Origin: Archegozetes longisetosus
Taxonomy: Eukaryota; Arthropoda; Arachnida; Sarcoptiformes; Trhypochthoniidae
Length of the DNA stretch: 64,000 nucleotides
Assembly: GCA_018873245.2 (NCBI GenBank)
Contig: JAEMBT020000008.1
Location: 2,218,001 to 2,282,000, forward strand
Reading direction: 5' to 3'
In this document: positions 1 to 12,500 of the stretch, piece after piece
Layout: the number at the start of each line of letters is the position of its first letter
Numbering within the stretch: position 1 is the stretch's first letter
Notes under the pieces: generated by a model
The model's database searches: none
What the model saw: only the letters and a program-made list of their open reading frames with translations
Told to the model about the DNA's origin: nothing
Position numbers and translations under genes: made by a program

Positions 1-2561
1 CTAGAATTGAGGTTTGACTTTGGGTATTCGTAAAAATCAGTACTTCATCGATAGAATTTGGTTTGAACAACTTTTTTGACATATCTAGCTTACATAATGG
101 TTTTGTAAAAGCTAAAATGAGTTTCAGTGCTGTCAATTTCATACAATTATTGAGAATCTCCGACTTCTACCAAATCATTTTGATGACTACATTACCGACT
201 TGTTAGTTTAGACAATTACTGACAGTGCCCTGATACCCATAGCAACTAGTATTCGAGTTTTAGTATATGATAAAAAGTTTTAGAAATAGCTTTCTATCAA
301 TTTCTGGGCCATTCATTTTTTATTAATTATTCAACGAGTCAGGCTGTTTATGTGTACACCTTCAGAATATAACATTTTTTGAGTGAGTCCAAAACTTGTC
401 GATATTTCTAAGTTGTACAATTATTTGAACCATCGATTATGAAAGGACTGTTCGTCTCAATAATGTTTACTAATCATTGCTAAAGTGTACCCACTCTTAA
501 CTTGTTTAAAGACTTTGCTTTAGTATTTTTGGTTACTTGTTGGAGCAGCTTTTTGAACTTTTTGATTTCATATTTAACTAAATGACTTTGAACAGTTTTA
601 TCGCAAAAAAATTTAGTTCTTTTTCCAATTTTACATAGCTTTTACAAATTATATTGACATTTTTTCGACTTAATTTTCTGCTTGTTATTTTTATTTGTTC
701 TTTCGGCTACTCTCTGGTTTTTCGGGCTTTCTTTCGAGGTGTTTGTTACTTTCTACTCGAGTTATTAGATAAGCGATTTAAAATCATCAACATTTTCAAA
801 CAAACTTTACAAAATCCAAGATATTTCAAAATAAAACAATTATTTGAAAGATAACAAAACTAAATCATTTAGATTCAATTTGTTGCTTAAATGAGAACTT
901 AATAAAATTGATTCTGCAGTTCATCAGAATCAATAGAAATAGCTAACTAAATATATGAAACCTAGCTTTTTGATACAAATTTTGTTCTAGTATTCACTCA
1001 TTTATTAGTTCGGTTTTAGGGATGAGACACTTACGAAATGTTTGATTCATTTCAAATGTTTAAAACGATTAGCATTTGTTAGAGCTGAATCAGTTTGAAC
1101 TTTGATCTAGGCGTTGACAATAGATATTTTGTGTTATTATTGTTTGTAGATTGTATTAATTGACTTAAATGGTTATTATAACCCGTATTCGTACATCATT
1201 GTTGACTCATGTGAAAAATAAAACACAAGTCAAGGCTTATAATTGGCTTTCAATTCTAATGAAGCAATAACTTGAAAACAGCTTTCATCAAACAAATCAT
1301 TTTCAGCTTTAAATTCAAGGATCGCTTAGCAAGTGACTGATTAGCCACCATTTCGATGAGAATGTGATTGAATTAGCATTTCATTTTTATAACTGACTCT
1401 CTAATAATATAAACTGATATGATTAACAAATAGTTCTATTTTTTAACTTAGTGTTCAAGTTGATTTAAATATAATAAAGTGTTTCTATTGCTTAAATATC
1501 CTTTCGGTCAATATTAGGTACCAGTTCGTATTGTTTAAAATGCTTAACGTGAATGTATTTGTTGATTAAATATTGCAAAACCTGTTACTAATTCTGTTGA
1601 GAACTCTACTCAGACTTGGATTAACTTTAATAATATTTCTATAATTGTTACTAAGATTTAATTTACTAACAGAATTAAAAGCAAGCTTAATATTATTAAT
1701 GAGCGTGATTGATGGTAAAAATCAATTATCTAAATAACAATTAAATGACTCAAACTTAAATTGTGCGCATAATTATTTTAATTAGATAATCCAAGTTATC
1801 ATTTTTGTTCAATTGTCAGCGCCATCTGTGAGGCACCGCAACAAACGTCAATTAAAACTTCATTCAGTTCAAATTACTTCTCATATGATTGAAAATTTCA
1901 TTTAGGGGTTTGTTAGTTAACAATTTTATTGAACTGTTTCGATCGATTATTTAATTAATACTTAGAAAATGCATAAAACATGTCATTTAATAGATAGCGT
2001 TCGAACGAGTTATGTTAGGCTTCAATTGTCGTCCACACAATGAGATAACTTACTAGAAAAATCATTTCAAATTTGATCAATAATTTAGAGGATGTCAATT
2101 TATAAGTCACTTTTAAATCAGTTTTATGTAAAATTCAAACTTTAAAAATCAACTTCAAGACAAGTATTTGGGTAACTCATTCATAGAAACCAAATTTTTA
2201 ATTTTGAAATAAGGGCTACAAATAATTGCCGAATATTAACGTTGAGATTGCTTTCAAATACTTAATTCATTAGTACTCAAACCGATCAACTTTTATGCTA
2301 CTTCTATGAAGGTTATGAACTGCATCTGACGCATACTGTCGACCAAGTATTGCAATATCATAACAAATCTTAATACAAAACTCAATTTCGAGTTCAGTTC
2401 GACACAATTGAACGAAACAAATCAAATTCTAATTATTTTATAGTTTAACCGACGAATGAAACTAAACAACTCGAGTCACAAATCAAAATAATAAATGGAA
2501 ACAATACGAAAATATTTGGAAGTTGAAAAAGTTGAACTACGACTAGACTAAGTGCTGATGG
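1..2561. other. AT-rich intergenic, no gene seen
   Basis: I see no supported gene here. The one longer frame (654-854, +) is low-complexity Phe/Leu-rich, with no homology I recognise and no splice context. Short palindromic stretches are those expected of AT-rich DNA. Confidence 0.5.
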
Positions 2562-2762
2562 TTAATTAATGTTTTGCCGATCTTCAATTTGTTCAGTTTG
2601 TTTTGATTTAATTTGTCTCTTATACTCTTGTCTTTCAATGTCTCTAATGACTCCGCTATGCATTTGTTGTCTTTCATCTTCTTGTAGATTATGAACGTAA
2701 TAAATAGTTCCAATAGAAATAACAACTGAAGCCAATAAAGTAATGCTTGCCTTTGAAAGCAT
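2562..2762 (-). CDS. PET117: PET117-like cytochrome c oxidase assembly protein
   Basis: Single-exon 66-residue protein starting at the ATG at 2760-2762. Residues 5-24 form one hydrophobic N-terminal segment, followed by a charged helix. The segment GVIRDIERQ (residues 37-45) is the hallmark I know from metazoan PET117, a small mitochondrial inner-membrane protein needed for assembly of complex IV. The human protein is about 81 residues, so this one is slightly short at the C-terminus. It stands alone between long intergenic stretches. The identification rests on the motif, the size and the single N-terminal membrane segment; the subcellular location is inferred from the family. Confidence 0.85.
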   Translation of the reverse strand: MLSKASITLLASVVISIGTIYYVHNLQEDERQQMHSGVIRDIERQEYKRQIKSKQTEQIEDRQNIN

Positions 2763-4262
2763 TATTCAAAACAAAACCTGAAATTAATTGAAAAATGAAT
2801 TAATAATTATTTTAGATTAAATAAATAAAACTATTTTTGATAATAAACTAAATTTGAGTCTAGACCAATTGAACAACTGATAAGGTTTTCAGTGATAAAT
2901 AACGCTTGAAAACAACTTAAACTTTGAATTACTTTCTGTTAATTTTCGATAATTAAAAGCCTTTATTAATCAACTTCATATACAGTAGACACTCTTTAAA
3001 CCAAACTTGAATTTATGTTTAATAAGTGATTTTAAACTTTTATCATAGATTTAGTTTATATTAGGAGATATGAATAAAATTAAAAATCGATGAAAATATA
3101 GGTAGAAAATATAAAAATAGTAAATAAAAAGAGATAGATATAATTATGTAGGAAATAGTAAACAAGAGAAAGTGTAGAGTGTGTGTTCTCGCGAGGGTCT
3201 GGTAAAGCGATTGAGAAAAGCATTAGTTTGGCGTTAGCTATGCTCTAACACAAAGAGACAGAGCATTAGCCTTCTCAACAACGCAAAAACTAATCTAATT
3301 TTTATTAACAATTAGCTAAACTATTAATTATATAAATATGAGCCAACTATCTGTGTCTTTGATTTCGTTTAAGAAAAAAGTAAGTCTTAATAAGGTATAC
3401 CTTAATGTGAGTTATCTATGATTTGGAACCAATGATGGCTTTTGTGCAGCCTTTGAGTGCACATAAGAAATACGTTATAGTTATCGGTCATAACGTTCTG
3501 TGCATTTATTCCATGCAATTGCAATCGAAGCTTATCTTTTACTATGAGTTTGTACTCTGTATCATAAACTTTCTAAATACTTATTATATGCTCTAAATTT
3601 TCTTATTTTGTCTTTTCTTCTTCTTTACTCTTAATGTTATTTTGATTTTTATTTAATTAAATGGTTTGACATTTTGTTTCAATTGGTCTCCATTTTATAT
3701 ATTGGCTGTTATTCTGGTTTTTTCTTATTTGTTGTGAAAATTATTTTCCGACTTTCAATGGCATGCGTTGAGCAAAACTTATTATGCCCTCTAATATTGA
3801 AACTTAAGGCAAAACTTTTACTAAAACTTTTACCAAAACTTTTACCCAAACTTCTATTACAACCAATATTTGTCTTTACAATCTTTATATGACTTATTGC
3901 ACAAATCAAATGTCTTAACTTTTAGTTCAATTAATTTACTCAAAGTATCTGTTGGTTAATTAAATTTGAACACTATTAGAAGTCTTGGCATCAATTTGTA
4001 AATGGGATCCATATTTCATGAATATAACTCGAAAAGCAATTTTTCATTTTCAAGACAACTGAAAAAACCATTAAATAAAGTGTCCAAGTTCGACTTAATA
4101 GCCTTAAATACAAACAAATCAAGCTCATAAGTCAAGATTTTTGAAGTTTGATTAGTTCAAAATAGAAACAAAACTAATTACTTATTCCACAATTAAGAGA
4201 GACCAGTCATAAGTGTTCACATCAACGATTCTGAAAAAGAGCTAAAAAGTTCACAATCACGA
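2763..4262. other. Intergenic; short tandem repeat and one small orphan frame
   Basis: This holds a 12-bp tandem repeat (3811-3853, listed separately) and a small open frame at 3432-3596 (+, 54 codons) that encodes MAFVQPLSAHKKYVIVIGHN and onward. It has no match I recognise. The frame could be a single exon of an unseen gene, but I found no convincing splice partner. Confidence 0.4.
3811..3853. repeat. 12-bp tandem repeat, about 3.6 copies
   Basis: The unit is aaaacttttacc with one or two changes per copy. It generates the artificial GKSFGKSF-type repeat seen when the opposite strand is translated. Confidence 0.75.
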
Positions 4263-5210
4263 CATACTGGTGAAAAGCCACTAAAGTGCAGTGCTTGTCA
4301 ATCGTTCACTCCCAGACAGTGTTTTGCAAACCCATATGGCTTTGCATTTGGACGAACGCAAACATTTGTGCGAACTATGCGGCAAAGCATTCCGACAAAG
4401 ATCTCAATTGCGTTTACATGTCCTAAGACATGAAGGCGTCAAAAGATGGGACTGTTCTGATTGTGACGCCAAGTTCTTGACTAAAGGAGATCTTGAGCGA
4501 CACCATAGGGTTCACACCGGCGAAAGACCTTTTGTTTGTGATCTATGCGGCAAAACCTTTACTCGACAGCAATCTCTAAACGAACACTCAAACAGACACT
4601 ACGGACTTAAACCTTATTCTTGTACTGTTTGTAGTAAAACATTCGCTGAAATGTCCGCCTGTTATAAAGTAAGTCAAACACAGTCTGATTGAAAGAACTC
4701 TTGATTAATTGTTTAACTTTTTGACAGCATATCAAAGTTCATAAGAAGCAGCAATCGTTGGACATCAAAAATCAATCAGTCAACAAGGCACCAACAAAAC
4801 AAACGAACGATTCAGTGATTAGTGCAGATTTGATAATAACTGAATCAAATAGCGATCATAGTCTGCAAAACGTATGTATAATTAGTTCAATTTTGGACAC
4901 ATTGTTCAAAATGACAGTCTTTTCGAACTGATGCAATTTGAGTGGCTGTTCATTTGAATAATAAGTTTGAAATAATAAGACTAAGACTTAAATATAAATT
5001 AATTAACTTTGATTTCAGACTCGTTCCCACGTGAATGTCATACAATCGGCAAATGGTTCGACAACTGATAACAACTTAATATATTTGAAACAATACAATA
5101 ATCGAAGTGAAGAAACACAGACTAATAATACTAACAATAATAGTATAGAATATGTAGATTTTGCTGCTATTAATCTACTGGCAAATGCCTCGACAGCTCA
5201 AACTTTTTAG
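4263..5210 (+). CDS. C2H2 zinc-finger protein, 5' part damaged or partial
   Basis: Three exons can be followed: up to 4668, then 4728-4871 and 5019-5210 (stop 5208-5210), all joined in phase 0. Exon 1 holds intact C2H2 fingers beginning CELCGKAF, CSDCDAKF and CDLCGKTF. A fourth finger (CTVCSKTF) has its two histidines (HIKVH) in exon 2, which confirms the splice. The rest is a Ser/Thr/Asn-rich tail. Upstream, an HTGEKP linker and CSAC half-finger (from 4263) lie in a different frame from the following QTHMALH half, and the linker before it has also lost spacing. The first one or two fingers are therefore frame-broken, and no clear start codon is visible. It is probably a DNA-binding transcription factor; the subfamily cannot be told. 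Confidence 0.7.
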
Positions 5211-7570
5211 ATCATTAATTTGAGTCCAACTAATCAATAATACTCTTTATAATTAAATCAAAATATTTTTATTTCATTAATTTATTCAAAACTTTTACAC
5301 TTTTAAAACATGTATTATATCATAAGTTTATGCATTTTTCAAGTATTAATCAATTAATAAAATAATAGATTAATAAAATTTTAAATCAAAGTTTGAATCA
5401 TGTCGGAAGTAATTTGAATTGAATGAAGTTTGCAATAAACATCTACAGAAGTGTCTCATCAAATAACTCTAAACAATTGAGACAAAAGCTATATAAATTT
5501 CGAATTGCTTGTTTAAACAAGTGAGTAAAGTTTGGATCATTTAATTGCTATTTATACAATAGATTTCTACTATCGATGACGTTCAATAATAATATTAAGT
5601 TTGCCTTTAATTCTGTCAATAAATCTTCACTACATTCGTAATCAACTAAAAGACAAAAGATAACAAATGCTTAGAGAAGTCATTTAACACATTGAAGGAT
5701 AAGCATATAAAAAACAAGTTAACGTAATCTTTATCTACACCGAGTTATTGATACTCGGTTATTGACCATTAATCAAAACAAAGGCTGAAAACTTTCGTAA
5801 TCTGCGCGAAAGCTTAGACACTTATTTTAACTCAAGCTTTTACGAGATTTTCGTCTAGTTTTTATTTTAAAACATTCTGTCACTGTTTAAACTAATTATT
5901 ACTAATGTTTTAACTTTTCAAACACAAGATTTGGTTTTCATAAAGTCTATTAATAAAATGGCATATTTATGATTATCTCTAAAAATTCAGTTGTTTTGGT
6001 AATATATTCTTAAATTTGAAGTTTTCAAAAGTTCGCAAGCAGATACAAGCGAAAACGCCGCCGTCCACATGACCTTCTCAACAAATAGTTGTGACAGAAA
6101 CAAACTACAAACTAGATGCAAGTTCATTCGATTCCTAGGAAAAAATTTATACTTTCGTTTAGTTTGTCATTTGCAGAGTTCGGCAAAATAGTTGAAAAAA
6201 TAACTGATTGATATAATTGTGGAATAAACTCTAATAATAGACTTTAAAGTTTTTTTATCGAAACTCGATCCAATAGTTAGAGTATTAACAAAGTGAGTGA
6301 TTCATTGTTTCAAAACATATTCTAGTGCATCATTTGTTTTAATACATATATCTATCTTATTGAAACATCAATCATATTAAAAGTGAATATTTGATAATAA
6401 ATTTCAAGGTTTCATTTTAGGGTTTATTTCACAATTATATTAATCAACTACTTTCTCAACTATTTTGCCGAACTCTGGCCATCTGTTTCTGTCATAATTA
6501 TTTATGATGTTCGTAATTAAAAGTTGAACTCTTGAGACAAGTTCATAGCGAAGTCACTAAAGCAATTTGAGGGTAGGAGTACAAATAATAAACTAAAATA
6601 AGATAATCCAATCGAAGACTAAAATACATCAATTCATTATTAATACTTCACTCTAATTCATGTTTAAGACTTGCAATTATTTAATTGATCGTCAAATAAA
6701 ATATTGATTTTTTATCAATCATTTACTAGAAAACTTTTGTATTATTTAAATACTCATTTGATTTAGTAGCTAAAGTATACTTTGTCTTATTCGCTAACCA
6801 AATCATAAAATTATCAGAATCTATGCTTCGTTTGATTCAGTTCAGACTGAATTTAGTTATGAATTAAAGCAACTAAATGTGCTCAGGTAGTTGTAGTTTG
6901 TGGTCAACATTCAAACTACTGTTCAATGTTTTATTCGCATTTGTCCTTTTCATTAAAAAATAGTTCTATGCAGGCAATTTCAGAAGGTCTCATTTTAGAT
7001 TTAGACTTAAAAAGTTAGTTTGTGTTGCAATCATGTGTTGCCAGTGGCTATTGCAATCATTAATCTGATCATATGTATAAAAAGAAAACTTGCGTTTCAA
7101 TTGCCTTATAAGCTGAACCCTTTAATGCCCTCCACTTATTTATGATGCAATAAGTGTTAATTCTCTTAAATCAACATATATTACGTCTTATTTCATTGAA
7201 GGTTCTTAGTTGTCAGCAGCTTTGAACTAAGGCTCCAAATTTGAGAATGGGTTCTATATCTGTTTAATAAATGGACGTATTTAGTGATGCAAATATCGCC
7301 AACATAACGACTCAAATGTTTTTTAAGTTTGGTACTTTTTTGTACTTAGATGTGCTTGTTTTGGTAAAAGACTAAGTTTGCAAACGTAACAAATTATTTT
7401 TAGTTTGAAGCTTTTCATCATTTACTTGTGATAGAGTTTAGTTTTGGCGCAAACTTATCAGTAAATGATTGACTAAAGGCCTACTGCTGTTTAGAACAAA
7501 ACAAACACTAAATTGCTTTCAAGTCAATTGAAAATATCGTAATTTCATTCGAGTATAACTAAATCATAGA
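5211..7570. other. Intergenic with one degenerate inverted repeat
   Basis: No gene seen. A degenerate inverted repeat spans about 6092-6495. Its arms share tgcagagttcggcaaaatag-like sequence against its complement near 6465-6480, and gacagaaac against gtttctgtc. It is probably an old foldback transposon remnant. Confidence 0.45.
6092..6495. repeat. Degenerate inverted repeat (foldback remnant)
   Basis: Left arm about 6092-6231, right arm about 6421-6495. The match covers gttcggcaaaatagttga and a following ataattgtg block against their complements. The arms differ by indels, so the element is old. No clear target duplication was found. Confidence 0.5.
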
Positions 7571-9486
7571 ATGACTTCTTGTCCTCAACTCAGTTGTGGT
7601 GCATTGAGTCGAATGTTGCGAAGCAACGAATCAGTCGATGGACCGATTGTTCAGATATTAGGCTCAAAACTGATGCAAAACAAAAACATTCGATGCGTTA
7701 TAAGCGATGGAATCGATAGATCACAGCATTGTATTGTTGTGAACAGATCCAATCAGTTAGAAGAACGTTATAATAGGTCAGAATTCTGCAAATTTTGCAT
7801 CATCCGATTGGACAAATATTCGGTGTCTGTTTTAGACACCAAAGACATTCCCGTTATTTTAGTTTATGAATTCACTCTTCTTATGAATGGTTCGTATCTT
7901 TTATTCGATTATTCATACTATTTTGTATTATTTTATTGATTATTGCCTAACTTTGATGTATTAAAGGCTCTCAAATTGGTCGGCCGCTCGGGGCAGGCGA
8001 TAGTGCAATGCAAACGAATCGACCATCACTTCAAACAAATACTTCTGATAACAGAGACGTTTCACTTGAGCCACAAAGCAATCAGTTATTTACTAACAAC
8101 TCAAATGCAAACAGTTGCGTTCAATCGAAGAGTCATAGCAATGATGCGGTCATTCGATCTAATACAACGACTCCTACAATTAATCCAGAAAACGTTTGTC
8201 CAATCAATGCGATTACTCCTTTCTTTAATGCTTTTATAATCAGAGCACGAGTAACCACAAAGAGTCCAATTCGTACCTATAATAACAAGAAAGGAGATGG
8301 AAAAGTGTTCTCGTTTGACGTGACAGACGATTCGTCTGAAATACGTATCACGGCTTTCAATAACGAATGCGACAAATTCTACGATATCATTGAAAAGGAT
8401 TTGGTTTACTATATCTCGAAAGGAAATGTTAAGGCTGCAAATAAGAAATACTCAAATCTGAAAAGTGATTACGAAATTACGCTAAATTCTGACAGTCTCA
8501 TTGAACTTTGCACTGAAGACATTCCTTTGAATTCTTTCAAACTCAAGTTTAAATTTGTTGGTATTAAAGATTTGGCAACTGTTAGTAATAGCTCTTCTGT
8601 TGATGTTATCGGTGTTATCAGATCTGTGTCTGATTTAGAATCAATTATTAGTAAAAAGAATAGCAAAGAGTATAAAAAACGTGAAGTTTTACTCCTGGAT
8701 AAGACTTGTGCTGAAGTCAGACTCACTGTTTGGGGTAAAGAAGCCGAAGATTTCAATGCAAGTATTGGTAGTATTCTTGCAGTCAAGAATGCAGTAGTCG
8801 GTGAGTTCAAAGGAAAAACTTTGGGTTGCGTTCAGAATACTATTTTGGAATTTGATCCGGACTTAACTGAAGCCCATATTCTTAAGGGATGGTATGATAG
8901 AGAAAAAGATAACTTGAGTGTCGTAGCAATGAGTAAACAAAGTGATTCAAACGTTAACAATAGCTTCAAGTATTTGAGTCAAGTGAATGTACAGTCGATT
9001 CCCGAGTCTTCGTTACTCTACTATAATTGCAGGGCAACAATTCTGGCTACTAATCGTCCGCAAAATCATTTTTATAAGTCCTGTGGGCTGAACGGTTGTA
9101 TGAAAAAAGTCATAGATGAAAATGGTTACTATCACTGTGATAAATGTGGTAATCGTTCGCCTTCTTTTCAGTGGCGGCTTATGTTATCCCTGTGTGTAGC
9201 CGACAGTACTGGCGAGATGTGGCTCACAGCCTTTCAAGAAGTAGCAGAAAAGTTAATTGGTTTGAGCACCAATGAATTGAGTCAAATATATGAAAGTGAT
9301 CCAAATCAATATTCGGCAATTATCTCTAGCCTCAATTTTAAAACTTTCAATTTTCGTGTTGGCTCTAAAGTTGACGAATATAACAATGAGAAGCGAATTA
9401 AGTCCACCTGTTTTACTATTACTCCTATTGATCCGAGAAAGAGATCAAAGGAGTTGATTCAAAATTTGAGAAATTTCAGTCAATAG
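7571..9486 (+). CDS. RPA1: Replication protein A 70-kDa subunit
   Basis: Two exons, 7571-7889 and 7967-9486, joined in phase 1, give 612 residues (the human protein has 616). It is the large subunit of the RPA heterotrimer that coats single-stranded DNA during replication, repair and recombination. Seen in order: the N-terminal OB fold (DBD-F, about 1-110), a Ser/Asn-rich linker, DBD-A (about 165-285), DBD-B (about 295-410) and DBD-C (about 430-612). DBD-C carries the CCCC zinc ribbon, here C479, C484, C497 and C500, with the spacing of the family. The ATG at 7571 is the natural start. The intron falls near the end of the N-terminal domain. The gene is intact. Confidence 0.96.
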
Positions 9487-10282
9487 TCAATTAATATAAA
9501 TGTGAATATAGTGGTTTATAAAATACTTAACTCTCGAACACATTATGATTTTGCGAATTTTTTTTCACTGGTTCTAATCATAGTAATTATAGATTTTTAT
9601 GATTAACAGACAGTCAACGCTATTTATCTGTTATCTTTATTTCTTTAATTCACAAATTTTCCTACATTATAAGTTAAGACATTATTCTTTCATATAAATA
9701 ACTCAAAGCTCTTCAAATTGTATTTTTTCAATTAAAGCATTAAAGAAATCATTCGAATGTGAGATATTTTATAATTCTATAAATTAGTGCAAATTTTCAC
9801 AAAATCAATTTATCTATAAAATTATGAAATGAAAAGGCTATTCTCTGCTTAATTTCATCATTAGTTGATTCTGAACTTGAAAGTTTAAGCTCAAACCCAT
9901 AGACTGAGGTATCACAAATTTTTTAATCAATTATTTAGTTTTTTTGTTTAAAAATCAATTCAATTGTCAGAAAAATAGATCATTTCATCTCAAGTTTCTT
10001 GCAATTAATTCAGAACAGACTAGTTTCTGACAATAAGTTTAGTGAAAAAAGTTTAATAATCAAATATGAATAACTAGGATAGATTTATGACTTTTTCAAT
10101 TTAGTCTCACCTTTAGATGAGGAAACTTGTCAAAAGTCTTAGTGTGACGTATTTACTGTTGAACTTATTATGAAAACATTATTATTATTATTTGTCTCGC
10201 TCTTTCTATCAAATTTCAATTACTTAATAAGATTATAAATAAATGAATTAATGCAAAATAAAAATAACCTAATGTAAATAAA
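9487..10282. other. Intergenic between RPA1 and AIP
   Basis: AT-rich sequence with RPA1 3' UTR and AIP upstream region. Nothing further seen. Confidence 0.5.
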
Positions 10283-11462
10283 ATGTCAGTAAATATAATA
10301 AATTCACGTAAAGTTATATATCCGGGCACTGGAGAACTACCAAAATATAGTAACGGAACTAAAGTATAGATTACTATTTGAATAAATTTCGCATCTAATC
10401 TAAACTTTAATTTAATTCAATTTCAGGTTACCTTCAATTTCAAAACTGTCAAACTTGAACAAGACTCCGATCAAGTGGTGATCGATGACACCAAAAAGTC
10501 TGGAAAGCCAATGGAACTGATTATTGGCAAACAATTTAAATTGGTTTTATGGGAAGAATGGATTAAAAATATGAGAGTCAACGAGGTGTCAGAAATTATC
10601 GCACCGAAAGAGTTGTGCACTTCTTATCCATTTGTCTCAAAATGTTATCGACAGTTTTGCCATAAAAATAATGGTAATTCAAATGATGAAGAGGCTCCAT
10701 CACATCATTGCTGTGGTATTTATTCAATTTTTTTACTAAAAATTTCTACTATTAGTCTTATTAGTTGTTATTTAACTCTAATTCAAATTTTGATTTTTCA
10801 ACATCAGGACATGACTAAATTTTCGTTAAATTTTTCTATCATTAGGAATGACAATGAATCAAGGAATGGGTCACAAAGATCTCGACCAATTAGTCGAGAA
10901 GCCATGTGATCTGAAGTTTACTATCGAACTGTTGAAAGTTGAGGCGCCAGAAGAGTATGAGAAAGAGATTTGGCAGATGACTAACGAAGAAATGGTTGAA
11001 AAGATACCAAAATATAAAGAAGAAGGAAATGCTTTGTACTCTAAAAAAATGTATTCCTCGGCAGCGATTGCTTATAGCAAAGCGTTAACTATTATTGAAC
11101 AACTTTTACTAAGAGAAAAACCTGGAGATGAAGACTGGATTAGATTAGATCAGATGAAGATTCCACTGCTCTCCAATTTGTCTCAGTGTAAACTTATTGA
11201 AGGCGATTATTATTCTGTGATTGAACACACCACAGAAGTCATCAAAAGAGATGAAAACAATGTCAAAGCTTTGTTCAGAAGAGCAAAAGCAAACTTTTCT
11301 GTTTGGAATTTAGAGGAAGCGCGAACTGATTTTAAGAAAGTCAGTCAATTAGATTCTAGTCTTGAGAAAGTAGTTAAGAAAGAATTGCATTTACTCGATT
11401 TGGCTGAAAAACAAAAAAATCAAAATGATATGTCCCTTTTGAAGGGAAAATTATTTGCTTAA
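10283..11462 (+). CDS. AIP: Aryl hydrocarbon receptor-interacting protein (AIP)
   Basis: Three exons (10283-10363, 10427-10715, 10846-11462) join in phases 0 and 1 to give 328 residues, against about 330 in human AIP. The N-terminal half is an FKBP-type domain, recognised by GELPKYSNGTK, GKPMELIIGK and the HHCCG segment before GHKDLDQL. From about residue 180 there are three TPR motifs (YKEEGNALYSKK, LSNLSQCKLIEG, VKALFRRAKANF) and a final helix ending in LFA. AIP is a cytosolic Hsp90 co-chaperone that stabilises client receptors such as AHR. The same strand carries RPA1 upstream and TSR1 downstream, with large gaps, so no common transcript is implied. Confidence 0.95.
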
Positions 11463-12500
11463 TAGTCATCTGTTCATATTTGTTTGTCATCGAATGAAAA
11501 CATTTTTCAGCTCATAGACTAAATATCTATCATTTTTTCAATTGTTGATAATCTATTTTGGGAATTATTACAAACTTTGAAGTTTAAAATCAGAAAATTT
11601 AGCTTAGTTTAAGGCAGTTTGTTAGCTAAGAGCTTAAAAACTTGTGTCCGACAACATCAACTATTTTTTCATTATCGAGAACTTGTGTTTGACCTAAAAC
11701 CAATATCTAAATGAAGTTTTTCAGTCTCACACAACAGTTAGAAACTGTTTTGTTGATCAGACTTACCGAGACATTAAAGAGTAGGTTGTTTGAGTCTTGA
11801 ATAAGCGCACCATAAAATCTTACCCACTATTAGCTCAGCTCTTATTAATTTAAATGTCTGCTTAATTTTTAATATCTAGTAAAGCACTTAAAGGGTAGCT
11901 AAAGATAAATATTTAATTATAACCGCTTTTTTCATCGCTACTATATCTGTCAAAATGTTTATTTTCCGAATCGATGTTTTGTTGTTATCTATAGACTAAT
12001 TATGCCAGTATTTGACGCTCAGATGTATAAATTATATAGAATGACATATATAGAGTTACGGTAAAAATACCGAAAATGACTTGGAATACAGTTGGAAAGG
12101 ATTCGAATGCTTAAACAGTCACAAAATAATCGCCAAAACCTACACAATTGATGTCAAGTCTTTATCCCATATCATGACTAGTCACTCACAGCTATGGAAT
12201 AGATTTATCAAACAAGTCCATGTAAAAATTGAGTTTTTCTTATGTAAATTTTCCACTGTTTTTAAATAAATTTTATAATAGTTTCAAAAAATTGTAAAGT
12301 TCTGTTAATTCAAAGTAAACTTATCGAAATAACTTTTCTAAATAAAGTTGTCAGAGTTCAAAGTCCAAAAAATAATTTGAGTCGTAGTGACAAGACGACC
12401 CCTTTTTAAAGTCCTAGACCTCGTGTTTGATGAGCACATGTTTACAAAACATTCAGTTTAAGAAATTTTTAAAAATTGAGTTTCAAATTTGCCAGACATA
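11463..12500. other. Intergenic between AIP and TSR1
   Basis: The 62-codon frame at 12081-12269 (+) has no recognisable content and no good coding signature. Nothing else seen. Confidence 0.45.

Noticed and set aside
654..854. 66-codon plus-strand frame
   Set aside because: Phe/Leu-rich translation of AT-rich DNA with no homology or splice context.
3674..3909. Overlapping frames with KLLPKLLPKLL or GKSFGKSF repeats
   Set aside because: Produced by the 12-bp tandem repeat; no other support.
12081..12269. 62-codon plus-strand frame upstream of TSR1
   Set aside because: No recognisable domain, no promoter or splice support, length expected by chance.
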